A stretch of DNA of 64,000 nucleotides, taken from assembly GCA_036497945.1 (NCBI GenBank), contig DASXIN010000041.1, positions 1-64,000 on the forward strand, given 5' to 3'. Below, one piece after another: positions 1 through 12,445 of this stretch. Position 1 is the stretch's first letter. Each line of letters starts with the position of its first letter. The translations under genes and the position numbers were made by a program. A model generated the notes under the pieces. The model worked only from the letters and a program-made list of their open reading frames with translations. It was not told the origin of the DNA and searched no databases. The DNA comes from RYN-230 sp036497945 (lineage in GTDB: Bacteria; Actinomycetota; Actinomycetes; Streptosporangiales; Streptosporangiaceae).

Positions 1-91
1 GATCCTGATCTCGCCCTGCTTGAGCTGATTGCACGGATATTTACAGGTTCATCATGTTTCACACCAGTGTGGCAGGGAGGGCCTGGCCGGA

Positions 92-120
92 GCGCCGAGA
101 TCAGCGCCTGGCTTCGGCGC
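92..120 (-). terminator. Hairpin downstream of acetate kinase gene
   Basis: A 7-bp perfect inverted repeat (GCGCCGA at 92-98, TCGGCGC at 114-120) has a small nested stem AGC/GCT in its loop. It lies 18 bp beyond the minus-strand stop codon at 139. There is no T-tract, which is common for actinobacterial terminators. Nothing else is recognisable in bases 1-138. Confidence 0.35.
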
Positions 121-138
121 CCTGAGTTCCGCCTCGCG

Positions 139-1239
139 TCATGATTGCAATGTTGCCCGTACCTGGCGGGCGATCTCGATGTCCTCGCGTGCGCTGATGA
201 CCAGGCTGCGGACCGGGCCGTCCGGCAGCCCGATTTCCCTGTCACCGTTTCCGGCGGTGTTGGACCCGACGTCCTCGCGGATGCCGAGGAAGCCGAGCCC
301 GTGCATGGCGCGGGAGCGGATCTCGGCGGAGTTTTCCCCGACGCCGCCGGTGAAGACGAGCACGTCGAGGCCGTCCATCGCGGCGGCCATCCCCGCCACG
401 CAGCCGCGGAGCCGGTGCAGGTATACCTCCCGGGCGAGTTCCGCCCGTTCGTCCCCGGCGCTGGCGCGGGTCAGCACCTCGCGCATGTCGCCGGTTCCCG
501 CGAGCCCGTGCAGGCCGGACCGGTACTCCAGGGTGGCGGCGAGTTCAGCCGCCGGCATTCCGGCGTGCTCCTGGAGCCACAGCATCAGGCCGGGGTCGAC
601 CGATCCCGACCTGGTGGCCATGACCAGGCCGTCGAGCGGCGTGAATCCCATCGTCGTGTCCACCGAGCGCCCGTTGTGCACCGCTGCCAGGGACGCGCCC
701 GCGCCCAGGTGGCAGCTGACGATCCGCAGGCCCGAGCGGCCGTCCAGTTCCGCCGCGCGCCGTGAGACGTATGCGTGCGACAGCCCGTGGAATCCATAGC
801 GGCGCAGTGTCCAGCGTTCCCGCCACTCGGCTGGCAGGGCGAAGGTCGCGGCGGAATCAGGGATGGTGGCGTGGAACGCGGTATCGAAGCAGGCGACGGC
901 CGGGACATCGGGCAGCACCGCCTGGACGGCGTCGAGGGCGGCGAGCGACTTCGGCTGGTGCAGGGGCGCCAGGTCGGTGAGTGCCGCCATGCGTTGCCGG
1001 ACGCCTGGGTCGATCAGGACCGGCGCACGGTACACGGTTCCGCCGTGCACGATCCGGTGCCCGGCCGCATCGACGTTCCCGAAAGACCCGATGGCGTCCT
1101 TGACTGCCGCTGTGTCGGTCCCGCCATGGGGAGCTGGCAGGTCCGCCGACGCCACCACGGAATCACCGGCATCGAGGACGCGCAGTTTCAGGCTGCTCGA
1201 CCCCGCGTTGACGACCAGGATCCGGTTCAGGACGGCCAC
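139..1239 (-). CDS. ackA: Acetate kinase
   Basis: Interconverts acetyl phosphate plus ADP and acetate plus ATP in the cytoplasm. Paired with the adjacent phosphoketolase it would turn sugar phosphates into acetate with ATP gain. Family motifs are visible in order: the phosphate-binding N-terminus VNAGSSSLK (about residues 9-17), CFDTAFH, GFHGLSHAYVSRRA and FTGGVGENS near the C-terminus. The chosen GTG start at 1239 gives 366 aa, overlaps the phosphoketolase stop by 13 bp and lies just before the conserved N-terminal strand. An upstream ATG at 1296 would add 19 Arg-rich residues and overlap more, so it is less likely. The overlap implies translational coupling. Confidence 0.95.
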   Translation of the reverse strand: MAVLNRILVVNAGSSSLKLRVLDAGDSVVASADLPAPHGGTDTAAVKDAIGSFGNVDAAGHRIVHGGTVYRAPVLIDPGVRQRMAALTDLAPLHQPKSLAALDAVQAVLPDVPAVACFDTAFHATIPDSAATFALPAEWRERWTLRRYGFHGLSHAYVSRRAAELDGRSGLRIVSCHLGAGASLAAVHNGRSVDTTMGFTPLDGLVMATRSGSVDPGLMLWLQEHAGMPAAELAATLEYRSGLHGLAGTGDMREVLTRASAGDERAELAREVYLHRLRGCVAGMAAAMDGLDVLVFTGGVGENSAEIRSRAMHGLGFLGIREDVGSNTAGNGDREIGLPDGPVRSLVISAREDIEIARQVRATLQS

Positions 1240-3593
1240 GTCCAGTCCGTGATCTCTGGCGCGTCCTCGCCGTGCTCGCGGGTATAGGCGCGGCAAGAGA
1301 TGCGCTTGTCGGCCATGAGCTGACGGACGTGCCCGGCCGAGGACGCCAGCCTGGGCACCCGGTCGATGACGTCCATGACCAGGTGGAACCGGTCCAGGTC
1401 GTTCAGCATGACCATGTCGAACGGCGTGGTGGTGGTGCCTTCCTCCTTGTAGCCGCGGACATGGAAGTTGTGATGCCCGTGCCGCCGGTAGGTGAGCCGG
1501 TGAATGAGCCAGGGATATCCGTGGTAGGCGAAGACCACCGGCCGTTCGGTGGTGAAAAGGGCGTCGAATTCAGCGTCCGACATGCCGTGCGGGTGCTCGG
1601 ATTCCGGTTGCAACCGCATCAGGTCGACCACGTTCACGACGCGGACCTTCAGCTCGGGCAGGTGCTCGCGCAGCAGCGAGACGGCGGCCAGCGTTTCCAA
1701 GGTAGGGATGTCTCCGCAGCAGGCCAGCACCACGTCCGGGGCTCCGGGCGAGTCGTTCGACGCCCATTCCCAGATCCCGGCGCCGCGGGTGCAGTGGATG
1801 ACCGCCTCGTCCATGGACAGCCAGTCGAACTGCGGCTGCTTGCCGGCCACGATGACGTTGACGTAATGCCGTGAGCGCAGGCAGTGGTCGGCGACCGATA
1901 GCAGCGTGTTGGTGTCCGGCGGCAGGTAGACACGGATGATCTCCGCCTTCTTGTTCATCACGTGGTCGATGAACCCGGGGTCCTGGTGGGAGAACCCGTT
2001 GTGGTCCTGGCGCCACACCAGAGAGGACAGCAGGTAGTTCAGTGACGCGACCGGGCGCCGCCAGGGAATTCCCCTGGTGACCTTGAGCCACTTGGCGTGC
2101 TGGTTGAACATCGAGTCGACGATGTGGATGAACACCTCGTAGCAGTTGAACAGGCCGTGGCGCCCCGTCAGCAGGTAGCCTTCCAGCCAGCCCTGGCACA
2201 GGTGCTCCGACAGCACCTCCATCACCCGGCCGCTGGGCGCGAGGTGATCGTCTCCGGGCAGGATCTGCCCTTCGAACTGCCGGCTGGTCACCTCGAAGAC
2301 GTCGCCGAGCCGGTTGGATGCCGTCTCGTCCGGGCCGAACAGCCGGAAGCTCTCCGGGTTGGCCTGGATCACGTCGCGCAGCCAGCCGCCGAGCACGCGG
2401 GTGGCCTCGGACATGCCCGTGCCGGGCTTGCTGACCTGGACCGCGTAGTCCCTGAAGTCGGGCAGGCTCAGGTCGCGCAGCAGCAGGCCGCCGTTGGCGT
2501 GCGGGTTCGCGCTCATCCGCCGGTAGTCACGCGGCGCGAGCCGCGCCAGTTCCGGCATCAGTGCCCCGGATGCGTCGAACAGCTCTTCCGCCCGGTATGA
2601 GCGGAGCCACGCTTCGAGTTGGCTGAGGTGCTCTGGGTTGGAGCGGGTTTCGCTCAGCGGGACCTGGTGCGCTCGCCACGTTCCCTCCACTGGCAGGCCG
2701 TCCACGATCTTGGGCCCGGTCCAGCCCTTCGGCGTGCGAAGGACGATGGCCGGCCAGGCCGGCCGGGTGAGGTCGCCGTCATCGCGCGCCCGCCGCTGGA
2801 TCGCGTGAATCTCGCCGATCACGGTGTCCATGGTGGCGGCCAGCTGCTGATGAACCAGCTCCGGGTCATCGCCCTCAACCGTGTGCACGGTATATCCGTA
2901 GCCGTGCAGGAGCGACTCGAGTTCTCCGCCGGGTATCCGGGCGAGCACTGTGGGGTTGGCGATCTTGTACCCGTTCAGGTGCAGGATCGGCAGCACCGCA
3001 CCGTCGGTCGCGGGGTTGAGGAACTTGTTCGAGTGCCAGGAACCCGCCAGCGGCCCCGTCTCGGCTTCGCCGTCGCCGATCACGCACGCCACGATCAGGT
3101 CCGGGTTGTCGAACGCCGCGCCGTACGCGTGCGCGAGCGAGTACCCGAGCTCGCCGCCCTCGTGGATCGAGCCGGGTGTCTCTGGCGCCACATGCGAGGG
3201 GATGCCGCCGGGAAACGAGAACTGCCTGAACAGTTTGGCCATGCCCGCGGTGTCCTGGGTGATGCCCGGGTACAGCTCGGTGTAGGTCCCCTCAAGGTAG
3301 GTGTTCGCCACCATGCCCGGCCCGCCGTGACCTGGCCCGGCGACGTAGATGACGTTCAGGTCCCAGTTCCTGATCACACGGTTGAGATGCGCGTAGACCA
3401 GGTTCAGGCCGGGCGTGGTGCCCCAGTGCCCCAGCAGCCGCGGCTTGACGTGCTCCGGTCGCAGCGGCTCGGCCAGCAGCGGGTTGCCCAGCAGGTAGAT
3501 CTGCCCTACCGACAGGTAATTCGCGGCACGCCACCAGGCGTCAAGCAAATTAAGCTCAGACCCGGTAAGCGGTCCCGGCTCAAGCGCAGTCAT
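1227..3593 (-). CDS. xfp: Xylulose-5-phosphate/fructose-6-phosphate phosphoketolase
   Basis: A 788-aa TPP-dependent enzyme that splits xylulose-5-P or fructose-6-P with inorganic phosphate into acetyl phosphate plus glyceraldehyde-3-P or erythrose-4-P. Its length is normal for the family. Signatures include GPGHGGPGMVANTYLEG near residue 88, SFPGGIPSHVAPETPGSIHE, and the TPP/Mg motif GDGEAETGPLAGSWHSNK. The ATG at 3593 is preceded by an AAGGGG ribosome site about 6 nt upstream. It is first in an overlapping pair with acetate kinase, forming an acetyl-phosphate bypass of glycolysis that needs no NAD reduction at the cleavage step. It is transcribed divergently from the universal stress protein at 3879. 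Confidence 0.96.
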   Translation of the reverse strand: MTALEPGPLTGSELNLLDAWWRAANYLSVGQIYLLGNPLLAEPLRPEHVKPRLLGHWGTTPGLNLVYAHLNRVIRNWDLNVIYVAGPGHGGPGMVANTYLEGTYTELYPGITQDTAGMAKLFRQFSFPGGIPSHVAPETPGSIHEGGELGYSLAHAYGAAFDNPDLIVACVIGDGEAETGPLAGSWHSNKFLNPATDGAVLPILHLNGYKIANPTVLARIPGGELESLLHGYGYTVHTVEGDDPELVHQQLAATMDTVIGEIHAIQRRARDDGDLTRPAWPAIVLRTPKGWTGPKIVDGLPVEGTWRAHQVPLSETRSNPEHLSQLEAWLRSYRAEELFDASGALMPELARLAPRDYRRMSANPHANGGLLLRDLSLPDFRDYAVQVSKPGTGMSEATRVLGGWLRDVIQANPESFRLFGPDETASNRLGDVFEVTSRQFEGQILPGDDHLAPSGRVMEVLSEHLCQGWLEGYLLTGRHGLFNCYEVFIHIVDSMFNQHAKWLKVTRGIPWRRPVASLNYLLSSLVWRQDHNGFSHQDPGFIDHVMNKKAEIIRVYLPPDTNTLLSVADHCLRSRHYVNVIVAGKQPQFDWLSMDEAVIHCTRGAGIWEWASNDSPGAPDVVLACCGDIPTLETLAAVSLLREHLPELKVRVVNVVDLMRLQPESEHPHGMSDAEFDALFTTERPVVFAYHGYPWLIHRLTYRRHGHHNFHVRGYKEEGTTTTPFDMVMLNDLDRFHLVMDVIDRVPRLASSAGHVRQLMADKRISCRAYTREHGEDAPEITDWTWPS

Positions 3594-3762
3594 TTACAAC
3601 CCCTTTTTTTCAGAACGAACAGTGGTTATTGCCCGGCTTCACAGTTTCACTCCCAGGGTGATTTTCCCCCGCCTTCGTAGCCGTGCAGCGGAGGCCAGAT
3701 AACCGGCATGAACTGCAGGCCGTCGGGGGGCGATCGCGCCGAACAACGCCGCTATGTTGCCT

Positions 3763-3809
3763 GGTCCCAAGGCTCGCCCAGAAGAGCCGATGGTCCCGAA
3801 GCGCCGGGA
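3763..3809 (+). promoter_or_regulatory. Repeated GTCCC half-sites upstream of universal stress gene
   Basis: The 285-bp divergent region 3594-3878 has no gene. It contains two direct copies of a GGTCCC(A/G)A motif at 3763-3770 and 3792-3799; the second starts a short inverted repeat TCCCG-6-CGGGA (3794-3809). GTCCC(C/G)AA is the right half of the mycobacterial/streptomycete DosR/DevR box (from memory), but the left halves are poor here. Binding is inference. Confidence 0.25.
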
Positions 3810-3878
3810 ACGAAGCCCCTGGCCGGCAGGTGTGCGGCGGAGCAGGCTTGCGAGCGGACAGGTAGGGAAGGAGCCGTT

Positions 3879-4319
3879 ATGACTGGGCAGGAGCGACGGA
3901 TCGTTGTTGGCGTCGACGGTTCTGGCTCGTCGAAGGCGGCACTACGGTGGGCCATCCGCCAGGCGAAGCTGACCGGGAGTTCGGTCGAGGCGGTGACATC
4001 GTGGCGTTACCCGCCCCCTTACGGGCTGACGCCCGGCTCCGAGTCCGCGTTCGACTTCGAGGCGAACGCGAAGAACGTCCTCGTTGAGGCGCTGGCCGAA
4101 GTGAGCGGGCTCGAGCCGGATGTCCCGGTCCGTCCGCTGGTGACCGAGGGGATCGCAGCCGAGGTGCTGCTGCACGAGGCCAGGGGAGCGGACCTGCTCG
4201 TGGTGGGCAGCCGGGGTCACGGCGGGTTCGCGTCGGCGCTGCTCGGCTCGGTCAGCATGTACTGCGTGCTGCACGCGCACTGCCCGGTCCTGGTGTTCCG
4301 CGACGGACGCGAGGGCTGA
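3879..4319 (+). CDS. Universal stress protein (UspA family)
   Basis: A 146-aa single-domain cytoplasmic Usp protein, probably ATP-binding. The N-terminus IVVGVDGSGSSKAAL is the usual first strand and loop. The C-terminal GSRGHGGFASALLGSVS fits the nucleotide-binding pattern G-2x-G-9x-G(S/T). The ATG at 3879 follows GGAAGGAG with 5-nt spacing; the open frame extends 57 codons upstream but that part is not Usp-like. In actinobacteria such genes often belong to hypoxia or dormancy regulons, which fits the neighbouring fermentative genes, though its role here is inference. Confidence 0.92.
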   Translation: MTGQERRIVVGVDGSGSSKAALRWAIRQAKLTGSSVEAVTSWRYPPPYGLTPGSESAFDFEANAKNVLVEALAEVSGLEPDVPVRPLVTEGIAAEVLLHEARGADLLVVGSRGHGGFASALLGSVSMYCVLHAHCPVLVFRDGREG

Positions 4320-4326
4320 TTGCCCC

Positions 4327-4340
4327 GGGACATTCGTCCT
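4327..4340 (+). promoter_or_regulatory. DosR/DevR-like palindromic box
   Basis: GGGACATTCGTCCT matches the published core GGGACTTTNGTCCC at 12 of 14 positions (consensus recalled, not searched). It lies immediately after the universal stress gene and 58 bp upstream of the ATG at 4398, a typical activator position. Confidence 0.4.
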
Positions 4341-4397
4341 CTCTTACGGAGAGTTTCGTCTCTTCTGGCCGGTCGCGGACCCGGCGAGGATGGGCAC

Positions 4398-4721
4398 ATG
4401 AACGCGAAATCCTCGCACCCGGCAGGCCAGGGGAGTACCTCACCTGGCTCGCTGCACGACGACACCATCGGGATGGGCAGCCCGGTCACGCTCGGGCCGG
4501 CCTGCTGCTGTCCCGCCAATCCACTCGTGCGGGTGATCATGCCCGCGACCACAACCCGTCCCCACCGCACCGAACTGCTGCTATGCGGCCACCACTACCG
4601 CGTCTCGTGCCAGGCACTGGCTGCTGCCAACGCAACGGTCACCGAACTCCCGCGACCGTCGGGAAGCCCGCGAGACGCGCTGCTGCCTGGTCTGCCTGCT
4701 CCCCGCGTCCCGGTCAGCTGA
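4398..4721 (+). CDS. Small Cys/His-rich protein, DUF7455-like
   Basis: A 107-aa protein. The centre reads CCCPANPLVRVIMP and, after about 16 residues, LLLCGHHYR, then a short helix rich in Ala. The spacing of the Cys pair and C-x-HH resembles the actinobacterial DUF7455 zinc-ribbon-like family. The N-terminal 30 residues and the C-terminal 25 are low complexity. The ATG at 4398 is used because GAGGA precedes it; a TTG-initiated frame from 4320 is open but not conserved-looking. A DosR-like palindrome lies upstream. Function unknown; metal binding is inferred from the Cys/His pattern only. Confidence 0.65.
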   Translation: MNAKSSHPAGQGSTSPGSLHDDTIGMGSPVTLGPACCCPANPLVRVIMPATTTRPHRTELLLCGHHYRVSCQALAAANATVTELPRPSGSPRDALLPGLPAPRVPVS

Positions 4722-4874
4722 CACGGCCGGGCCAGGCCGAACCCGCGCCGGCATAGGGATTTAGCCGGTGAGCTGAAATGGGCGACCCGGAACGCTGCTG
4801 CGCCGGCCCCACTGGGCAAGGATGACCCATTGGCTGGCAGGGGCTGCAGCGAAATGCGGTCCGGTAACGGCAAC

Positions 4875-5648
4875 CTAGGCTGGGTTGCTGGCGTCGACGT
4901 CGATCGCTACGGTGTAGCGGTGCTGGCCGCTGGCGGTGACCGTCTCCACCTCGTAGGCGCGGACCGCGGACTGCGGGTTGGAGTGCAGGACCGGTCTGGT
5001 GATGCCGATGCCGTAGGTGAGCACGCCCTCGAAGTCGCCGCCCTGGGCGTAGCCAGCCATCCGCTGGTAGCCGATGCGCGGGGCGGGCTGGGAGATGACC
5101 GATGACCGCGTTCCATCGGTAGTGTGCGCCTGGGCCTGGGTGAATACGATCTCCAGCACGTCTTGGCCGTCGAGCGGGATGACCTTGCCGCTGGGGTCGC
5201 TGACCAGCTTGCTGGTGAACTCGAACCGGTAGCTGGGGAAGGCGGTCGTGAAGGTGAACGACATCCGGTTGAACGGCCGCTCGCCGGACTTGGCGGGGTG
5301 ACTGCCCACGCTGATCCGGACTAGCTCGGGCACCGGCGGCACCGCGGGGGCGTGGGTGACGCGCCCGGGCGCGACGACGTCGTTCGGCCAGTGCCACGGG
5401 TAGGCGAGCCGGGATGACAGGACCCGGGCGGACTGGCCCGGCGAGGGAGTGCCCGAACTCGGCTGGCCGGGCGTCGCAGCCTGGCTAGGCGTCGCCGCCC
5501 GGCTGGGTGCGGCCGCGGAGGTGCTGGCGGACGGCGAGGGCTGCGCGGCGGGCTGGCGTGGCTGACCACCGCACGCGGTGAGCATCGCCAGAAGTCCAGC
5601 GGCGAATGTTGTCGTTGCCGCGGCGGCGGTTGTGCGCGGGAGTTTCAT
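4875..5648 (-). CDS. AMIN-like domain lipoprotein
   Basis: A 257-aa predicted lipoprotein. The signal peptide has basic MKLPR, a hydrophobic Ala-rich core and a lipobox LTAC with Cys near residue 26. An 80-residue Ser/Pro/Ala linker follows, then a compact domain from about residue 115 (RPFNRMSFTFTTAFPSYRFEF to the end) resembling the actinobacterial AMIN-like lipoprotein domain. The ATG at 5648 follows GGAGG with ideal spacing; a longer frame to 5822 is rejected because it would bury the signal peptide. Likely anchored on the outer face of the membrane; ligand unknown. Same direction as the lipoprotein at 5848 but separated by 200 bp. Confidence 0.75.
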   Translation of the reverse strand: MKLPRTTAAAATTTFAAGLLAMLTACGGQPRQPAAQPSPSASTSAAAPSRAATPSQAATPGQPSSGTPSPGQSARVLSSRLAYPWHWPNDVVAPGRVTHAPAVPPVPELVRISVGSHPAKSGERPFNRMSFTFTTAFPSYRFEFTSKLVSDPSGKVIPLDGQDVLEIVFTQAQAHTTDGTRSSVISQPAPRIGYQRMAGYAQGGDFEGVLTYGIGITRPVLHSNPQSAVRAYEVETVTASGQHRYTVAIDVDASNPA

Positions 5649-5847
5649 GGTGGCCTCCGGGCTGAGGAACGGCCCAAATGGCCGCTCCTCCCTACTCCAG
5701 CGTGCCGCTGGCCGAGGTGGAGCGGTAGGTAAGAACGGCCCTGGCCGACCGCCAATGGACCCGAATGACCCCGTGGACACGGCGGCTGTCCGCGTTTGCG
5801 GGCATATCACGCCGGCGTTCACGCGGCTGGCTTGGCGGACCGGGTGG

Positions 5848-6915
5848 TCAGCCGGTCATGTACTGGTGGTAGGAGACCCGCCATGGGTAGCTGAGGTCGC
5901 CGCGGGCAGGTCCCATCTGCAACGGGGTGCCGTTCGCGGTGCTGCCGCCCGGGTCGGTCAGCACGGTGGGGGTGCTGGCGTTGCCGATGGAGCCGAAGTC
6001 GTTGGCGGACACCTGGGCGATGCTCCATTTCTGGCTGGCCGCGCCGTCGCATGCCGCGAGCTTGACCTTCGCCCCGACGGCGGGACCGGTGACATCGAGG
6101 CATCTGCCGCCGTTCCGCAGCGTGCCGTCGCTGTAGCCGGTCCAGTGCTGGGAGACGGCGCCGGGATCGCATTTCCATGCCACCACGGTGGTGTCGTCAG
6201 CGGCGGCGGCCACGCACATCCCGTTGAACGGGTTAGCGATCGTGCCGGTGCCCGCGGGGAAGGGGCCGGCCGGTGCCGTGCGCAGCGGAGATGCGGTGAT
6301 GTCGCCGCCTAGTACGGGACCTCCCTGCCAGTTCGTGTACAGGTAGGCGTACTCATCGGGCGGGGTGACGTGCGCGACGTCGGGGCGCAGCGGCGTGGCG
6401 CCATCCACGTTCACCCGCCAGGTCAGCATGGCCTGCGCGCTGCCGCCCGGGCGCAGCACCACCGTCGCGTGGGGCTCTTTGATCCAGGTCAGGTGCGTGG
6501 CCATGGGAAAACCGCGGTCGTCGAAGAAGGCCAGTCCGGGGGAGCCGTACACGTGACAGGTGGTACTGGAGTGGTTGGTCAGGATGAGGATCATCCCCCG
6601 CACGCCGCCCATGGCGGCGTTCAGGCCCGTGTAGGCGGCCGTCAGCTGACTGGTATGGCACCGCGGCGCCGCCGCCTGCCCAGCCGGGGTCGTCGTGCCC
6701 GGTGCCGGCGTGGGCGGCTTGGCAGCGGGCGCCGCCGCGGTAGCCGGCGCCGGCGTGGCCGGCGTGCTGGCCGGCACCGGTGCCGTCGTCCCGGCAACTG
6801 GTGAGCGAGTGCCGCTTGCTCCCGGTGCCGTGCTGCTGCTCCCGCCGCAGCCGGCGGCGAGCACAGCCAGGCACGCCACGGCGGCTAGTCCGGCCGCAGA
6901 ACGTGAGATCATCAT
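5848..6915 (-). CDS. DUF4232 plus ricin-B lectin lipoprotein
   Basis: A 355-aa lipoprotein (354 aa from the second, better-spaced ATG at 6912, after AGGAG). The signal peptide ends in a lipobox LAAGC around residue 23. A Pro/Ala/Thr linker to about residue 82 is followed by a DUF4232-type domain beginning RCHTSQLTAAYTG, then from about residue 215 a ricin-type beta-trefoil with the diagnostic Q-x-W triplets QHW and QKW and GGRCLDVTG. The lectin part suggests carbohydrate binding at the cell surface. The combination of the two domains in one protein is uncommon in my experience. Confidence 0.78.
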   Translation of the reverse strand: MMISRSAAGLAAVACLAVLAAGCGGSSSTAPGASGTRSPVAGTTAPVPASTPATPAPATAAAPAAKPPTPAPGTTTPAGQAAAPRCHTSQLTAAYTGLNAAMGGVRGMILILTNHSSTTCHVYGSPGLAFFDDRGFPMATHLTWIKEPHATVVLRPGGSAQAMLTWRVNVDGATPLRPDVAHVTPPDEYAYLYTNWQGGPVLGGDITASPLRTAPAGPFPAGTGTIANPFNGMCVAAAADDTTVVAWKCDPGAVSQHWTGYSDGTLRNGGRCLDVTGPAVGAKVKLAACDGAASQKWSIAQVSANDFGSIGNASTPTVLTDPGGSTANGTPLQMGPARGDLSYPWRVSYHQYMTG

Positions 6916-6993
6916 TCGTCTCCTATGGGCAGGTGCCCCTTATCCCGGCCGCTCCCGGATTCTCAGGCTCGCGGAGCACGACGGGAAGAAGCA

Positions 6994-7192
6994 GGGGCGA
7001 TCGTCCCGCAAAGGCGCGGCTAATGGCCTGACCCGGGCACAGTTAAAAGTGGCCGCTTCTTCCCCAGCCGCGACGACCGCAATGATGTCTCTGACTTGGT
7101 CGAATAAGTGGCTCTTGGCGAGCCCGAACAGGTCGGCGGACGCCTGCTCGAATTAATGACTGGCCCGAGTGCGGGACAGGGCCGAAGGTCCC
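6994..7192 (+). promoter_or_regulatory. Operon promoter region with GGGAC/GTCCC inverted repeats
   Basis: The 305-bp intergenic region 6916-7220 separates the lipoprotein from the oxidoreductase operon and has no gene. At 6994-7007 lies a near-palindrome GGGGCGATCGTCCC (DosR-like spacing, several mismatches to the core). At 7173-7192 lies GGGAC-10-GTCCC, a wider-spaced inverted repeat 28 bp before the operon start. Regulator identity is inference. Confidence 0.35.
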
Positions 7193-7220
7193 TGACCCCG
7201 GACAGGGTTCCAGGCGTAAC

Positions 7221-8869
7221 GTGCCGAATATGGCCCTGCGACCAGAGCGACAAGACGTTACGCCGTTGCCGGATCTGCTGCACGGGCGGTCCCGTGCAGG
7301 CCCGGTGCGTCAGCAGCGTCCCGTCTACGTCGACCTGCTGCCACCGTGCAATGCGGGCTGCCCCGCCGGGGAGAACATTCAGGCCTGGCTGGCCCACGCC
7401 GAGACAGGCGACTATGAACGGGCGTGGCGGCAGTTGGTCGCCGACAATCCGATGCCGGCGATCCACGGCCGGGTCTGCTACCACCCGTGCGAGGGCGCCT
7501 GCAACCGGGCCAGCCTTGACAGCGCTGTCTCGATCCACGGGGTTGAGCGGTTCCTCGGCGATCTCGCGCTTGAGCGGGAGTGGTCGTTTAACCCGCCGCC
7601 GGCGCGCAGCGGCAAGCGGGTGCTGGTCATCGGCGCCGGGCCGAGCGGGCTTTCTGCCGCCTATCACCTGGCCCGGCTCGGGCACGAGGTGGAGATAAGG
7701 GACGCGGGGGAGCGGCCTGGCGGGATGATGCGGTACGGCATACCGGCCTACCGGATGCCACGCGACGTCCTAGACGGCGAGCTGGACCGGATCGCCGCGC
7801 TGGGCGTGCGCATCACCTGCGGGCACCGGGTGGAGGACCTGGACGCCGAGCGGCGCGACGGCGCCTTCGACGCGGTATTCGTGGCGGTTGGCGCGCATTT
7901 GTCCAAGCGGGTCGACATTCCGGCCAAGGACGCGGGACGGATCGTGGACGCGGTGTCGTTCCTGCGCAGTGTCGCCTCGGGGGAGCGGCCGGTGATCGGC
8001 CGGCGCGTCGCTGTCTACGGCGGCGGTAACACCGCGATGGACGCTGCCCGGGTGGCCCGCCGCCTGGGCGCGAACGACGCGACCATCGTCTACCGGCGGA
8101 CCCGCGCGCAGATGCCGGCCCACGAGGAGGAAGCCGAGGAGGCTGAACGGGAGGGCGTGCAGATCAACTGGCTGCGCACGATCACCGCGTTCGACGGCCC
8201 AGAGCTGACCGTCGAGGCCATGGAACTGGACGATAGCGGGTTCCCGCAGCCGACCGGACGGTTCGAGACGCTCGCCGCCGATACCGTGATCCTGGCGCTC
8301 GGCCAGGACACCGACACCGGGTTCCTGCGCCGGGTGCCAGGCGTGGAGTTCCAGCGGGACGGCACGGTGCAAGTGTCGGCGGCGATGATGACCGGCTGCC
8401 CCGGCGTGTTCGCTGGCGGCGACATGGTGCCGGCCGAGCGCACCGTGACGGTCGGCACGGGGCATGGCAAGAAGGCAGCCAGGCACATAGACGCGTGGCT
8501 GCGGGAAGCCGCGGCGGCGGACCGGCCCAAGCACGAGCTTGTCAGCTTCGACCAGCTGAACCTGTGGTACTTCGGCGACGCCGCCCGGCGGCGGCAGCCA
8601 GAGACCCCGCTGGAACAGCGGATGGCGGGCTTCGGCGAGGTAACGGGTGGCCTGTCCGAGCCGGAGGCCGCCTACGAGGCGCGCCGCTGCCTGTCCTGCG
8701 GTAACTGCTGCGAGTGTGACGGATGCCTGGGCGCCTGCCCGGAGGACGCGGTGATCAAGCTGGGTACCGGGCATCGCTACGAGTTCGACTACGACAAGTG
8801 CACCGGCTGCGGCGCCTGCTACGAGCAGTGCCCGGTGCATTCGATCGAGATGAAGCCGGAGGACCTCTG

Positions 8870-8870
<1 letters not shown>
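7221..8870 (+). CDS. GltD-like NADPH/FAD oxidoreductase with C-terminal 2[4Fe-4S] ferredoxin domain
   Basis: A 549-aa protein. The N-terminal iron-sulfur Cys set of the GltD/PreT family is present (C43, C47, C86, C90, C94). Next come the FAD motif GAGPSGLSAAYHL (about 138-150) and the NADPH motif GGGNTAMDAARVARRLGA (about 268-285). The last 60 residues form a bacterial ferredoxin with two clusters, C496/C499/C502/C506 and C527/C530/C533/C537. It probably shuttles electrons between NADPH and low-potential ferredoxin carriers. The start is GTG at 7221 or ATG at 7230. The stop overlaps the next ATG (TGATG), so it is translationally coupled to pyruvate:ferredoxin oxidoreductase, its likely partner. 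Direction of flow is unknown. Confidence 0.88.

Positions 8871-12444
<3,574 letters not shown>

Positions 12445-12445
<1 letters not shown>

Noticed and set aside
4595..4873. 92-codon minus-strand ORF between the small Cys-rich gene and the lipoprotein
   Set aside because: Mostly antisense to the plus-strand gene, no ribosome site, biased composition.
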